Shown: one piece after another, positions 45,968-60,469 of the stretch
How positions within the stretch are numbered: position 1 is the stretch's first letter
Layout: each line of letters starts with the position of its first letter
NCBI RefSeq assembly: GCF_905171765.1
Contig: NC_053390.1
Span: 516,608,852 to 516,672,851 of the forward strand
Length of the DNA stretch: 64,000 bases
Reading direction: 5' to 3'
Source of the DNA: Bufo bufo
Taxonomy: Eukaryota; Chordata; Amphibia; Anura; Bufonidae
Program-made: the position numbers and the translations under genes
The notes under the pieces: generated by a model
The model's input: the letters and a program-made list of their open reading frames with translations, nothing else
What the model was told of the DNA's origin: nothing
The model's database searches: none

Positions 45968-46498
45968 TAAGGGCACTTTCACACTTGCGGCAGAGTGATC
46001 CGGAAGGTAGTTCTGTCGCCGTAACTGCCTGCTGGATCCGCCAAAACGTATGCCAACTGATGGCATTTGTAAGACTGATCAGGATTCTGATCCGTCTTAC
46101 AAATGCATTGAAATACCGGATCCATCTTTCCGGTGTTAACCAGAAAAACGGATCCAGCATTTTTTTTTTTCACCTCTTTTCAGTCTGCACATGCGCAGAC
46201 TGGAAGGACGGATCCGGCATTCCGGTATTTTGATCCGGCACTAATACATTCCTATGGAAAAAAATTCAGGCAAGTCTTCAGTTTTTTGGGCTGGAGATAA
46301 ACCCGTAGCATGCTGCGGTTTTATCTCTGTCCTGATCAGTCAAAAAGACTGAACTGAAGACATCCTGATGCATCCTGAACGGATTGCTCTCCATTCAGAA
46401 TGCATGGGGATAAAACTGATCAGTTCTTTTCCGGTATTGAGCCCCTAGGACGGAACTCTGTGCCGGAAAAGAAAAACCCAAGTGTGAAAGTACACTAA
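45968..46498. mobile_element. MITE of the CTTTCACAC family, full-length
   Basis: TAA|GGGCACTTTCACACTTG ... CAAGTGTGAAAGTACAC|TAA. Internal palindrome pairs such as GTCTGCACATGCGCAGAC and TTTGTAAGACTGATCAGG / GTCTTACAAATGC. Serves as the reference for the truncated copy at 33873. Confidence 0.88.
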
Positions 46499-47134
46499 AA
46501 AGCAGATTGTTATTTCATGTAGTGATTGACTCTTATTCTACTTCTCTCCTTCCATACAAACCTACAGCGAGTGCAGAAGAAAATATTAATGCATCTAGGT
46601 GCGGCAGGGTTTCCTCCTGCTTTCAGCAGTGTTTAATATCTTACAGACTGCAAGAGATAAAAGACGAGTACCAAAATGTGCCCTTACAACAATTCCAAAA
46701 TCTATTATTCAGGAGTTTTAATTAAATGATTAATTCCGATAAGAACTGCAAGCAAAAGATGTTCCGTAGATCACCAGTGTTATTCGAATCTGGGATATCA
46801 AGGGAAATGAATAGAGACATTGTTTAAACACACGACACTCACCATTAAATCAATGGTCTTCACTCTAAAACCCTTATTTAATTCTGATGGCGCAGCAATT
46901 CAAGACAATGGTGTACATTAGACCAATTAATGCACAGAAAATCATTTATTGCCTATTCATTACACAGGAGCAGAAAGTCAAAGTTCTTTTCTATAAACCA
47001 CTGAAATCCGTTCGGTAATGACCCGACAACATGGTGTGTCTAGACATATTAAGCAAAGAGATTTGGAGATGGCAGATTTCCATTGTGATTAACTCTAAAG
47101 CTGCCAATAGATGTCGGCCAAACGACAGACACTT
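46499..47134. other. Intronic sequence, no gene seen
   Basis: AT-rich, no repeats recognised. One of the cleaner intron stretches. Confidence 0.4.
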
Positions 47135-47842
47135 TTAGGCCCCTTGCAGACGAGTGTGTCCGGATTAGGTCCGGATGCGTTGCGTCTGCGATCAGGGAAA
47201 ATCCTTCAAGTAGGTACGCAATTGCAGTCAGTTTTGACTGTGATTGTGTTCCGATGTTCAGTTTTTATCGCGTGGATGCAATGCGTTTTGCACACGCGTG
47301 ATAAAAAACTGACTGTGGTACCCAGACCCAAACCCGGACTTCTTCACTGAAGTTCGGGTTTGGGTTAGGTGTTCTGCAGATTTTATTATTTTTCCTTATA
47401 ACATGGTTATAAGGGAAAATAATAGCATTCTTAATACAGAATGCTTAGTAAAATGTGGCTTTAGGGGTTAAAAATAATAATAATTAACTCACCTCCTCCT
47501 GTTGTTCGCGCAGCAGGCATCATCTTCTTTCTTCTTCTTTCAGGACCTGCCAAAGGACCTTTGATGACGTAAGATTTCTATCTTCATTCAACAGGACCTG
47601 CGCTGACGTAATCGGTCGCGGTGTGCGGTGACGTCAGCGCAGGTCCTGCTGAATGAAGATAGAAATCTTACGTCATCATCAAAGGTCCTTTGGCAGGTCC
47701 TGCAAGAAGAAGAAAGAAGAAGATGCCGGCTTATCTGCACAGCCCCATTGAAGTGAATGGGTCCGGATTCAGAGCGGGTGCAATACGTTCACCTTACGCA
47801 TTACACCCGCGTGGAATTCTCGCCCGTGTGAAAGGGGCCTTA
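47135..47842. mobile_element. GGCCCC-end MITE with an inner foldback insert
   Basis: TTA|GGCCCCTTGCAGACGAG ... CGTGTGAAAGGGGCC|TTA. The outer parts match 4875-5327 and 8711-9160. From about 47317 to 47727 an unrelated block with a long hairpin replaces the usual centre. Confidence 0.85.
47519..47723. repeat. Long hairpin, about 90-bp arms
   Basis: Left arm 47519-47608 (CTTCTTTCTTCTTCTTTCAG, GGACCTGCCAAAGGACC, GACGTAAGATTTC) pairs with 47629-47723 with few mismatches, around a 20-bp loop. TGACGTCA lies at 47629-47636. Confidence 0.9.
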
Positions 47843-48155
47843 GCGGTGGCGTATCTCCTGTCAGAACAAAAGGTTCGGGGGAAAATATTCATTTCACCCA
47901 TTTCCTGTCTCCCCCAACATCATCTGTCGGGGGAGATTCGGGAGCTCCCCACATTTCTTAATGTGTTACCCGAACCTGCCGTTCCAGGCGGGTTTGGCCA
48001 ACAAAAGACGTATATGGCCAGCTTAAAATGGACACCTAAACCATTATCTCATTCTTTGTAAACATTTATTTTTTCAGAAAAGTTCAAATGGAAATGATGA
48101 AACCCTTTGAGGAACTAGACAACTGCCCTGTAATTGCAACCATAGGATTGAAAGG
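47843..48155. other. Decayed repeat, no gene seen
   Basis: CATCATCTGTCGGGGG and the GGCGTATCTCCTGTCAGAAC stretch resemble 53850-54010, so both are probably fragments of one more MITE family. Confidence 0.45.
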
Positions 48156-48498
48156 TTAGGCTACTTTCCCACTTGAGGATCTCAATACCAGAAAAAAATG
48201 TTTCTGTTAAGTCCTCATGCATTCTGAATGGAAAGAGATCCGTTCAGGATGCATCAGGATGTCTTCCGTTCTGGCAGCATTCTGTTTTGAGCCTAAAAAA
48301 ACTGATCCATCACCCATTGACTTTGAATGTATTTAGTGGATCCATTTTTTTTCCATTTTGATTTCACACAACGACATCCTAATGGAACGGATGCATCCTG
48401 ATGTGCAAAATCAAAACTGATCCATTTAATTCCGGTATTGAGATCCTCTGCTGGATCTCAATACCGGAATTTACAACGCAAGTGTGAAAGTAGCCTTA
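48156..48498. mobile_element. MITE of the CTTTCACAC family
   Basis: TTA|GGCTACTTTCCCACTTG ... CAAGTGTGAAAGTAGCC|TTA. Shares GATCTCAATACCAG and GGATGCATCAGGATG with 37352-37794. Confidence 0.85.
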
Positions 48499-48758
48499 AT
48501 AATTTACAATTAACATTTACATTGTAGTTGTCAGAGCTGTAAAGAGTCAAGCAGCTTTGTGATCGTCACATTACCAGGGCGGACTTTCATCCTCTGAATT
48601 ACACAATGCAGGCTCCCATTCAATGACTGCAAACACAATCTTGAAAATTGCAAGGAACTGGTGTGCACATTCTATACAATGTTTAAATGTAAAATATTGA
48701 CCATGCATAAACTTTACATAAAAATAAACTCCAGTACAAATACCATATGAACATCTTA

Positions 48759-51459
<2,701 letters not shown>

Positions 51460-52415
51460 ATGGGTAAAAAGAGCGAGTTATCAGAGTTGCAAAAATGAAT
51501 ATTTATTCGCATTCAGGGTCAAGGGTGGCAGTATTTCTGAAACTGCACAGTTTGTGAACGGTTCTCGTGCTCCTGTGGTACTGTAGTATTGTGAGTGGAC
51601 AAATGGCACCATTGCGAATAAGTGACATGGAAACTACAGAGCACCACACACCACTGATGTGAGAGGTGAACGCTGGCTATGAAGGTGCACAAGAGTGGAC
51701 TGACAACATAGTGGAGCAGCTCACCACCAAAGTGAACCAGGGGGCTACCAGACGGGTGTCTAAAACAACAGTTTAGTGAACCCTACTGCGTTTGGGACTC
51801 CAAAGCAGACGAATGGTTACTGCACTTTTGCTAATGAAGTTGCATTGGCAAAAAAAAATTCAATTTTTGCGGCAATATTGAAATTGCACCTGTGATTATT
51901 GGCAACGGGTTGCCTTCTCTAATGATTCACATTTTCTGCTTCATCAAATGGATGGATGTTGGCAAAATCACTGCAGGAAGAACACAAGTTGGTGGTGGCA
52001 GCGTTACGGTCTGGGGAACATTTTTGTGGCATTCTCTGGACCCACTCATCCAAGTGGAAGGCACTCTCTACAGATTTGGGTATGAATCCATCCTTGGAGA
52101 TCAAGTACACCCATACATGCTGATTGTTTTCCCTGGAGCAGATGAGATCTTCCAGCAAGAAAATGCAACACGTCACACAGAAATGTCCAACATTAGTTGG
52201 AAGAGCTTGACCAAGACTTCCAAGTACTACCCTGGCCCCCTAATTCCCCAGACTTGAACTCAATTGAGCATCTCTGGGCCCACCTGTATGGATCCTATCC
52301 CATGCACCCTCCAGCAGCTGTACTTAGGATGGCTCCAGATACCAGTGACTACCTACCAGGACCTTGCCGAGTCACTCCCAGCCCATCTAGCTGCTGTCCG
52401 TGCTACACCACAGCG
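51460..52415 (+). pseudogene. Decayed Tc1 transposase
   Basis: Begins MGKKSELSELQK with stops soon after. Tc1 blocks are scattered in different frames: GSVTVWGTFLWHS, QQENATRHT (Asp block eroded to Glu-Asn), and LPWPPNSPDLNSIEHLWAHL. The element terminus before 51320 is not clear. The copy is old and inactive. Confidence 0.85.
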
Positions 52416-52443
52416 TCTCATACTTTACACAACTGTTGTAAAG

Positions 52444-52778
52444 TTAAAGGGGTTGTTTCATCTTGCCATTACTAAGACGAGGTGAGACACAGTCCCGACT
52501 GAGAAACAGCGGAATGCTCCTGCACTCTGCTGTTTCAGTAGCTCCCACTGCCGTGCATGAGAGCTACTGAAACAGCATAGCACAGCAAGCTATGCTGTTA
52601 CCCTAAATCAGAAACAATATAGCTTGTTGTGCTACGCTTTTTCCGTAGTGCGCATGCATGGCAATGAGAGCTACTAAAACAGCAAGTGCCAGAGCACTCT
52701 GCTGTTTCCCGGCCGGAAGGTGGTAGGTACTGTGTCTCATTTCGCCCTAGTAACAGCGAGATGAGACAACCCCTTTAA
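52444..52778. mobile_element. TTAA-type MITE
   Basis: TTAAAGGGGTTGTTTCATC ... GATGAGACAACCCCTTTAA. Inner direct and inverted copies of TGAGAGCTACTGAAACAGC. It abuts the end of the Tc1 relic. Confidence 0.88.
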
Positions 52779-53074
52779 GTAATTCTAATATAAATTTACA
52801 CATAAAAATACTGTTGACTCTTCCAAATATAGCCACTTGATTCAAAACCCTTTTCCATAAAGGGGTATTTCAGCCAGGTTCTACATGCTAGATTATTAGA
52901 ATCACCTGTTTCCATTAGTGCTATAAAATTTGAATGGCGCAGCAAGGTGCATGCGGTACTGAAGTTCCACCGGTCTAGCATTTGTCACATAGCCAGTGGA
53001 TAGGTAATAAATTATTATAGATGGAATACCAATTCAAGACCATTTCCAATTTGGATTAAGACAATCCCTTTTTT

Positions 53075-53326
53075 TAATGGCTCATGGACACGACCATTGC
53101 CTATTTTGGGGATCTGCAAAACGCGGATACCGGCTGTGTGCATTCCGCATTTTGTGGAACGGAACGTCTGGCCCATAATAGAACAGTCATATACAGGACA
53201 TGTTCGATATTTTGCAGATGACACGGAACAGGCATACAGATGTGGACAGCATTATTTACAGCCCCACTGAAGTGAACGGGTCCGCATCCGACCCGCAAAA
53301 AATACAATTGTGTGCATGAACCTTAC
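53075..53326. mobile_element. MITE of the TGGCTCATG type, eroded
   Basis: TGGCTCATGGACACGACC near the left end against TGTGTGCATGAACCTTA at the right. Core has CCGCATTTTGTGGAAC and GGACATGTTCGATATTTTGC. Low similarity to 42042-42284. Confidence 0.65.
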
Positions 53327-55321
53327 ACTATGACCAGACATTGAGACTACTGCCTGTATGTTGTAACCAAAGCTTTCAAGTTACAGCATAATCCTTATTT
53401 CTGGAAGCAGTTTTTTGTGCTTTAAAAAAAAAAATTTGAATAGACATGCTATTTTGCTCTATATTTTGCTCTATTTTTCTGAAAAGTTAGACAATTTTCC
53501 AATATTCTCTCAAGATTTCTGCTTGCTTTCGTTCAGTAGGGACCTGCATTATTTACTTCCAGTAGATAAAAACCTGGCCTGCTTCACTGGGAATACCAAC
53601 AAAATATTAAGAAATCAAATTCGGTACAAAATAAGCAGCACAAAATATTTAGAGTGGTCACTAGAACTGTCAAGAGGATTTTAGCAGTGACATTATGAAT
53701 TACTGATCAAAAGTGAATTTTCCTTTAATTATTTAAGGCTCTTATGTTTCTGCTTATGTCTTTCAACTCCCCATTACACATACAGGCTTGGTTCGGTTAG
53801 GCGAGTATGTGTTCTCAATGTGAAAGAGAGGAACTACCAGACACTTCTAGTGGTGGCTTGTCTCCTTGGAGAACAACAGGGTCGGGTGAAAAAATTTAGT
53901 TAGTCCAATCCTACCATCCCCCGACATCATCTGTCGGAGGGAGTCAGGAACTTCCCACGCACAGTAGATTTGCTTTCCCAGTGCGTTTGGCTGACAATGC
54001 ACTAATGTGTATGGGTACCTTAAAAAGAACCTGTCACAATGAATATGCAGTGTTGTTACAAAGCGGATGTGGATCCGCCGTGCCACTTGAACAGATTTGG
54101 CTTAGGGCTACTCCTAAGTGCATAATCTAAGTGCCTCCCCTTGTATTCACCCTATAACCCCTGTACAGGGATTTGGACTGTGCTGCAGGGGAACCGCCAG
54201 GCTGTTACTTCTTGGAGTGGTCTCTGTTCAAGTGACAGCTGACCAACAGTGGTGAGAAGACACTGATTTGGAGCACCGAGAGATCAGGCAAAATCATAGT
54301 CAGGAACAAGCTGAGGTCAGGACAGGAAGAGTTTGAGAAGTCTGATAAATAGTCCAAGGCCAGGGTGGGCATTTCAGGGTCACAACAAAGTTCAGGCAGT
54401 GGTCAGGTCAGGTTAAACTGGAAAACGTAGAACTTCCTAGCAGTCTGGGACCTATTGTTCTGGAACATCTCACAGAGGAAAGTGCCTTAAGTACTCCAGG
54501 GTGGGTGGCCCTAGTCTGGGGAAGAGTAGGATGAGCACGCCCTGGCCCTTTAAGAGCTGGAGGGAGCTTGTTCAACTTATGGCAGTGAGAGGTACAGCTG
54601 TCAAGAAGCAGGCCATGGCCGGCAAGAAGGAATGACCAGGCTGCTCCACTGTTCGGGCATGCCAGGGAAGAGAAGAAGAAGACAGGTGGGTATGAGCTGC
54701 TAGAACAGGGGGGAAGAGCAGCATCCCCATTACACATACACCCACCATAGACATTGGTGCAGCAGTCAGCATGGTCCACTGTCATAAGTGTATTCTGCAG
54801 GCAGCATGTGATAGGGCAAGAGAAGTTAAGCAGATTGATAGGTAGTATAGGAAATGATTCAGCAAAACTTGCAATTTCTTTGTTAAAATATTTATATTTC
54901 TGCTCTTTCTGGGCTCAGTGGCCAAGTGGAAGGTCTTATTAGTCGCGGACAGCTACTATTAGAGGGAAGGTTGTCAATCATTGGACTGCCAATAAATACT
55001 AAGCATACAAAGAGCATACCGTAGATATTAATGAAAAAATTACACGTTTATTTTTTAATAATTTGCTACAAAACAATACATACATATCAGTCTGCACAGC
55101 TTCTCTAGTTTTCAAATGGCAGAGATAAGTGATTCCATTTAAAAGGCATTTCCTACAAATTAATATGCATAATCCATACCGGGTTTACCTACCGTACATG
55201 TTCATTAAAGAAACCTGTGTACATATTTGTAACTAGAAAAAATTCCTACATCCAAACCACTTGTTTGTTAATGAAAGCAGTAAAATCTTATTCTTTTTAG
55301 TAAAATATATTGACAAAGCAG
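53327..55321. other. Intronic sequence with decayed repeats
   Basis: 53850-54010 resembles 47850-48010. 54240-54560 has several GGTCAGG/ AGGTCAGGACAGG motifs and is GC-richer, possibly a retroelement fragment of unknown class. The remainder has nothing I can name. Confidence 0.4.
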
Positions 55322-55561
55322 TTAGGCTCCTTTCACATCACCGTTTCTCCTTTCCATTCTCCGGCTCCGTTGAGGAGCAGGAGAACCGAAAGGACGGATT
55401 CTGCAGATAACTGAGCCCTAACTGAGCGTAACGGAGCCTAAAGACCCCATAGACTATAATGGGGTCTGTTCGGTGTCCGCTCAGAATATGATTTTTGAGC
55501 AGAGACGAAAGTCCTGCATGCAGAACGGAAAGGAGAAATGGTGATGTGAAAGGAACCTTAG
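55322..55561. mobile_element. MITE, GGCTCC-end, long terminal repeats
   Basis: TTA|GGCTCCTTTCACATCACC ... GGTGATGTGAAAGGAACC|TTA with 34-bp ends. Internal palindrome GACCCCATAGACTATAATGG. Confidence 0.88.
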
Positions 55562-56345
55562 CTGGCTACTACTAGACTGTACTGATTAGTCAATATCCAG
55601 CACATAAATGTGCAGTTCATTGCTATAAAGTCTTTTTTGTTAGAGAGTCCTCATAGATATGTCTGTAAATAAATTATAAAATGCAGCATTTATACAGAAA
55701 AGATGGGCAAATTACTGTTCCATCACACTGCATATAGCACACTCTATCTAGTTCTGTAGTCTTCTCCAGACATGCCTGTTCTTCCATCTCAGGTGGCTGT
55801 CTCTCAATTATTATTTAATGTGAAGCCCCTCTTTCATTCTTAAAAAAAATAGGTTCAACAGCAGCTGAGAATACATCTCTTAGCTGTATGGCCTACATTA
55901 ATGCTACAATGTTCCTTGGTGGTTGCTTATTTCTTTATAACGTACCATATGGAGTACATTATACATACAGCTCCCTATTGGAGATGCCCCTTATTTGAAA
56001 GATAAAAGAGATCTCGAGTTTGGAAAAATGACAAACAGCTATTTCTCTTCAGCGTTTATTAGCTCAGAAGAGGTCACTGACTGCTTTACTGCGATCTAAG
56101 ATGTACATAGTCTTCACGTTCTCCATGGTGTGACACAGGATACACCCTATACATATACTGTATGACCCTTTTCAATTTCAGAACATTTCTTTATGAATTA
56201 GAAAGGCTGCAAGACACACATTGATTGCCAAACTGACAAACCCTCAATGGTGCAGAAAGTGAAGAGTAACACGCTGACCATTAGACATGAATACTAACTA
56301 CAATGTAGATGTCTTATTTAAGGTACATTTATAAATATATTACTA
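55562..56345. other. Intronic sequence, no gene seen
   Basis: AT-rich, no recognised features. Confidence 0.4.
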
Positions 56346-56487
56346 CACTGCTCAAAAAAATAAAGGGAACACAAAAATAACACATCCTAGATCTGAGTTA
56401 ATTAAATATTCTTCTGAAATACTTTGTTCTTTACATAGTTGAATGTGCTGACAACAAAATCACACAAAAATAAAAAAATGGAAATTA

Positions 56488-58108
56488 CAGTCTTGTGAAA
56501 AAATTAGGACACCCTTTGAAAGCATGTGGTTTTTTGTAACATTTTTAATAAATGGTTATTTCATCTCCGTTTCAACAATACAGAGAGATTAAAGTAATCC
56601 GACTAAACAAAGAAAACTGAAGAAAAGTCTTTTCAAGATCTTCTGTAAATGTCATTCTACAAAAATGCCTATTCTAACTGAGGAAAAAGATAGGACACCC
56701 TTGCCCCTAATAGCGAGTGTTACCTCCTTTGGCTGAAATAACTGCAGTGAGACGGTTCTTGTAGCCATCTACCAGTCTTCGACATCGGTCTGAGGAAATT
56801 TTACCCCACTCCTCAATGCAGAACTTTTTCAGCTGTGAGATGTTTGAGGGGTTTCTTGCACGTACAGCCCTTTTCAAGTCACCCCACAGCATCTCAATGG
56901 GATTCAAATCTGGACTTTGACTTGGCCATTCCAGGACTCTCCATTTCTTCTTTTTCAGCCAATCTTTGGTTGATTTACTAGTATGTTTTGGGTCATTGTC
57001 ATGTTGCATGGTCCAGTTCCGCTTCAGCTTTAATTTTCTAACTGATGGTCTCACATGTTCTTCAAGCACCTTCTGATACACAGTAGAATTCATCGTGGAT
57101 TCTATGATGGTGAGCTGACCAGGTCCTGCTGCAGCAAAGCAGCCCCAAACCATGACACTTCCACCTCCATGCTTCACAGTTGGTATGAGGTTCTTTTCTT
57201 GGAATGCTGTGTTTGGTTTACGCCAAACATGTCCTCTGCTGTTGTGTCCAAATAATTCAATTTTGGACTCATCTGTCCAAAGAACATTATTCCAGAAGTC
57301 CTGGTCTTTGTCAACTTTATCGCTGGCAAATGTCAGTCTGGCCTCGATGTTTCTCTTGGAAAGCAAAGGTTTCCTCCTTGCACACCTCCCATGCAAGTTA
57401 AACTTGTACAGTCTCTTTCTGATTGTAGAGGCATGTACTTCTACATCAACAGTAGCCAGAGCCTGCTGTAGTTCTCGAGATGACACTTTAGGGTTTTTGG
57501 ATACCTCTTTTAGCATCTTGCGGTCTGCTCTTGGGGTGAACTTGCTGGGGCGACCAGTCCTGGGCATGTTGGCAGTTGTTTTGAAAGCCCTCCACTTGTA
57601 GACTATCTTCCGGACAGTGGAATGGCTGATTTCAAAATCTTTTGAGATCTTTTTAAATCCCTTCCCAGACTCATAGGCTGCTACAATCTTTTTTCTGAAG
57701 TCCTCTGACAGCTCTTTTGCTCTCACCATGGTGCTCACTCTCACTTCAACAGTCAGGAGCACACCAAACTAAATGTCTGAGGTTTAAATAGGGCAAGCCT
57801 CATTCAACATGCAGAGTAACGATCTACTAATTATGTGCACCTGGTGTGATATACCTGTGTGAGATCTGAGCCAATTTAAGAGGGAATACATGTGAGGGTG
57901 TCCTATCTTTTTCCTCAGTTAGAATAGCCATTTTTGTAGAATGACATTTACAGAAGATCTTGAAAAGACTTTTCTTCAGTTTTCTTTGTTTAGTTGGATT
58001 ACTTTAATCTCTCTGTATTGTTGAAACGGAGATGAAATAACCATTTATTAAAAATGTTACAAAAAACCACATGCTTTCAAAGGGTGTCCTAATTTTTTCA
58101 CATGACTG
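56488..58108 (-). mobile_element. Inner Tc1 transposon with IR/DR ends
   Basis: 1621 bp between TA dinucleotides (56486-56487, 58109-58110). Inverted ends of about 213 bp (56488-56703 and 57892-58108) differ at very few positions. Each end has two direct transposase-site-like repeats: AATTAGGACACCCTT (outer) and GATAGGACACCCTTG (inner). This is the IR/DR layout known from Sleeping Beauty-type Tc1 elements. Confidence 0.95.
56707..57729 (-). CDS. Tc1 transposase (inner element), open
   Basis: A DDE transposase that cuts and pastes its own element at TA sites in the nucleus. 340 residues from MVRAKELSEDFRKKIVAAYE, the normal Tc1 length. The frame extends 11 codons upstream, but this Met aligns with the family start. 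N-terminal paired-like helix-turn-helix with STVRKIVYKWRAF, then the basic linker TGRPSKFTPRADRK. Catalytic blocks: WTDESK, QHDNDPKH and [11 protein letters not shown], with 34 residues between the second Asp and the Glu (DD34E). No stop or frameshift is visible from start to the NTRY end. With intact ends, this copy could be recently or still active (inference). Confidence 0.95.
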   Translation of the reverse strand: MVRAKELSEDFRKKIVAAYESGKGFKKISKDFEISHSTVRKIVYKWRAFKTTANMPRTGRPSKFTPRADRKMLKEVSKNPKVSSRELQQALATVDVEVHASTIRKRLYKFNLHGRCARRKPLLSKRNIEARLTFASDKVDKDQDFWNNVLWTDESKIELFGHNSRGHVWRKPNTAFQEKNLIPTVKHGGGSVMVWGCFAAAGPGQLTIIESTMNSTVYQKVLEEHVRPSVRKLKLKRNWTMQHDNDPKHTSKSTKDWLKKKKWRVLEWPSQSPDLNPIEMLWGDLKRAVRARNPSNISQLKKFCIEEWGKISSDRCRRLVDGYKNRLTAVISAKGGNTRY

Positions 58109-58227
58109 TAAATTTTTCAACCCATGGAGGTCTGGATTTGGAGTCGCACTCAAAATTAAAGTGGAAAAACACACCACAGGCTGATCCAACTTTGATGTAA
58201 TGTCCTTAAAACAAGTCAAAATGAGGC

Positions 58228-59253
58228 TCAGTAGTGTGTGTGGCCTCCACGTGCCTGTATGACCTCCCTACAACGCCTGTGCATGCTCCTGATGAGGTGG
58301 CAGACGGTCTCCTGAGGGATCTCCTCCCAGACCTGGACTAAAGCATCTGCCAACTCCTGGACAGTCTGTGGTGCAACGTGACGTTGGTGGATAGAGCGAG
58401 ACATGATGTCCCAGATGTGCTCAATTGGATTCAGGTCTGGGGAACGGGCGGGCCAGTCCATAGCATCAATGCCTTCGTCTTGCAGGAACTGCTGACACAC
58501 TCCAGCCACATGAGGTCTAGCATTGTCTTGCATTAGGAGGAACCCAGGGCCAACAGCACCAGCATATGGTCTCACAAGGGGTCTGAGGATCTCATCTCGG
58601 TACCTAATGGCAGTCAGTCTACCTCTGGCGAGCACATGGAGGGCTGTGCGGCCCTCCAAAGAAATGCCACCCCACACCATTACTGACCCAATGCCAAACC
58701 GGTCATGCTGGAGGATGTTGCAGGCAGCAGAACGTTCTCCGCGGCGTCTCAAGACTCTGTCACGTCTGTCACATGTGCTCAGTGTGAACCTGCTTTCATC
58801 TGTGAAGAGCACAGGGCGCCAGTGGCGAATTTGCCAATCTTGGTGTTCTCTGGCAAATGCCAAACGTCCTGCACGGTGTTGGGCTGTAAGCACAACCCCC
58901 ACCTGTGCACGTCGGGCCCTCATATCACCCTCATGGAGTCTGTTTCTGACCGTTTGAGCACACACATGCACATTTGTGGCCTGCTGGAGGTCATTTTGCA
59001 GGGCTCCGGCAGTGCTCCTCCTGTTCCTCCTTGCACAAAGGCGGAGGTAGCGGTCCTGCTGCTGGGTTGTTGCCCTCCTACGGCCTCCTCCATGTCTCCT
59101 GATGTACTGGCCTGTCTCCTGGTAGCGCCTCCATGCTCTGGACACTACGCTGACAGACACAGCAAACCTTCTTGCCACAGCTCGCATTGATGTGCCATCC
59201 TGGATAAGCTGCACTACCTGAGCCACTTGTGTAGGTTGTAGACTCCGTCTCAT
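58228..59253 (-). CDS. Tc1 transposase (outer element), open
   Basis: A second Tc1-family DDE transposase, only distantly similar to the nested one. 341 residues from [18 protein letters not shown]. An upstream in-frame Met (59298) adds 15 unlikely residues. Helix-turn-helix with [19 protein letters not shown], an Arg-rich linker [13 protein letters not shown], and catalytic blocks [15 protein letters not shown] and [12 protein letters not shown] (DD34E). GC-rich codons (about the highest in the window) contrast with the AT-rich flanks. The frame is complete to GGHTHY. The inner Tc1 inserted in the untranslated sequence next to its stop codon and did not break it. Confidence 0.95.
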   Translation of the reverse strand: MRRSLQPTQVAQVVQLIQDGTSMRAVARRFAVSVSVVSRAWRRYQETGQYIRRHGGGRRRATTQQQDRYLRLCARRNRRSTAGALQNDLQQATNVHVCAQTVRNRLHEGDMRARRAQVGVVLTAQHRAGRLAFAREHQDWQIRHWRPVLFTDESRFTLSTCDRRDRVLRRRGERSAACNILQHDRFGIGSVMVWGGISLEGRTALHVLARGRLTAIRYRDEILRPLVRPYAGAVGPGFLLMQDNARPHVAGVCQQFLQDEGIDAMDWPARSPDLNPIEHIWDIMSRSIHQRHVAPQTVQELADALVQVWEEIPQETVCHLIRSMHRRCREVIQARGGHTHY

Positions 59254-59664
59254 GCTACCACTAGAGTGAAAGCACCGCCAGCATTCAAAAGTGACCAAAA
59301 CATCAGCCAGGAAGCATAGGAATTGAGAAGTGGTCTGTGATCACCACCTGCAGAACCACTCCTTTATTGGGGGTGTCTTGCTAATTGCCTATAATTTCCA
59401 CCTGTTGTCTATCCCATTTGCACAACAGCATGTGAAATTGATTGTCACTCAGTGTTGCTTCCTAAGTGGACAGTTTGATTTCACAGAAGTGTGATTGACT
59501 TGGAGTTACATTGTGTTGTTTAAGTGTTCCCTTTATTTTTTTGAGCAGTGTAGTTACAATTCAGCGATTCCAAATGAAATGTAAAGAAATTCAAGCTCTT
59601 CAACTGTGCTGAACGGCAATTGGATTCTGGGACATGCAATGGAACAACTTCAGGAATTAAAAAT

Positions 59665-60469
59665 TTAAAGGGTTTTTCCAAGATTTTAATACTCATGATC
59701 TATCCTCTGGATAATTCATTAGTATCTGATCGATGGGGGTCCGACACCTGGGAGCCCCACTGATCAGCTGTTTGAGAAGGCACTGGTGCTCCTGTTAGAG
59801 CAACGGCCTTCTTTCAGACTAAACAGGCATCTCCTGACATTTTCTGTGTGTGAAGTTGGAACCAGGAAAAAGAGACATGCAGGTCTGGTAACCAATGCAA
59901 TAAGAGTGAGGCAAGTAAGGTAATGTTTAACAAATTCTGACCCTCACAGTGAAATAGCCAATTAAAAATTGCCATATTTCTGCAATAATGTCTTATTGTT
60001 CATAATGATGGAAAAATATACTATAAAACGGGTGCACAACCTGAGGCCCCCAGAGCCATGCACTGTGGCCCCCATCCTGCTGGGCAGAAACACAGCTGAT
60101 CGTGCGATAAGCTGTGTTTCTGCCCGGAGCCGAACAATTGCAGGATTATAGCTCCTGCACTGTAGAAGGAGCAGGACGGGTCCCCGGCTGTCAGACAGCG
60201 GGGGAGGCGAGCAGAGGGCAGAAGCAGTGTATCAGAGCTTTTGCCTTCTCAGATAGGTGAGTGGCGTGCTGAGCAGTTTAGAGGACAGAGGACTGCAGAG
60301 CCTGATCAGCTCTGCCTTGTACAAAGCCTCACCAGCAGGCTGGTTTTCCCTGTAACTGGGGCTCCTTTAGATGCCCCAGTTACAGTGGAAATAGTGCAAT
60401 AAAAATGTATGTGTCCCCAAAGGTCTCTTATGGACCTTTTGGGGATAAATTATGTGGCAAATATATATA
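59665..60469. other. TTAA MITE fragment and unclassified sequence
   Basis: TTAAAGGGTTTTTCCAAG at 59665 with GATCGATGGGGGTCCGACAC and GATCAGCTGTTTGAGAAGGC is a one-ended copy of the 6802-7192 family, to about 59880. From 60028 GGGTGCACAACCTGAGGCCC resembles a hAT terminus without a partner. The hairpin GGGCAGAAACACAGCTG / CAGCTGTGTTTCTGCCC variant follows. Confidence 0.5.

Larger units (their letters stand above)
56346..59550 (-). mobile_element. Outer Tc1 transposon, with a Tc1 nested in it
   Basis: Inverted termini CACTGCTCAAAAAAATAAAG and its complement before 59550 lie between TA dinucleotides (56344-56345, 59551-59552). Subtracting the nested copy leaves about 1.58 kb, the usual Tc1 length. 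It carries one long transposase frame (58228-59253). Confidence 0.95.

Noticed and set aside
57152..57601. 149-codon plus-strand frame
   Set aside because: Antisense to the inner Tc1 transposase; no independent evidence. The same applies to 58523-58957 and 58705-59190 opposite the outer transposase.
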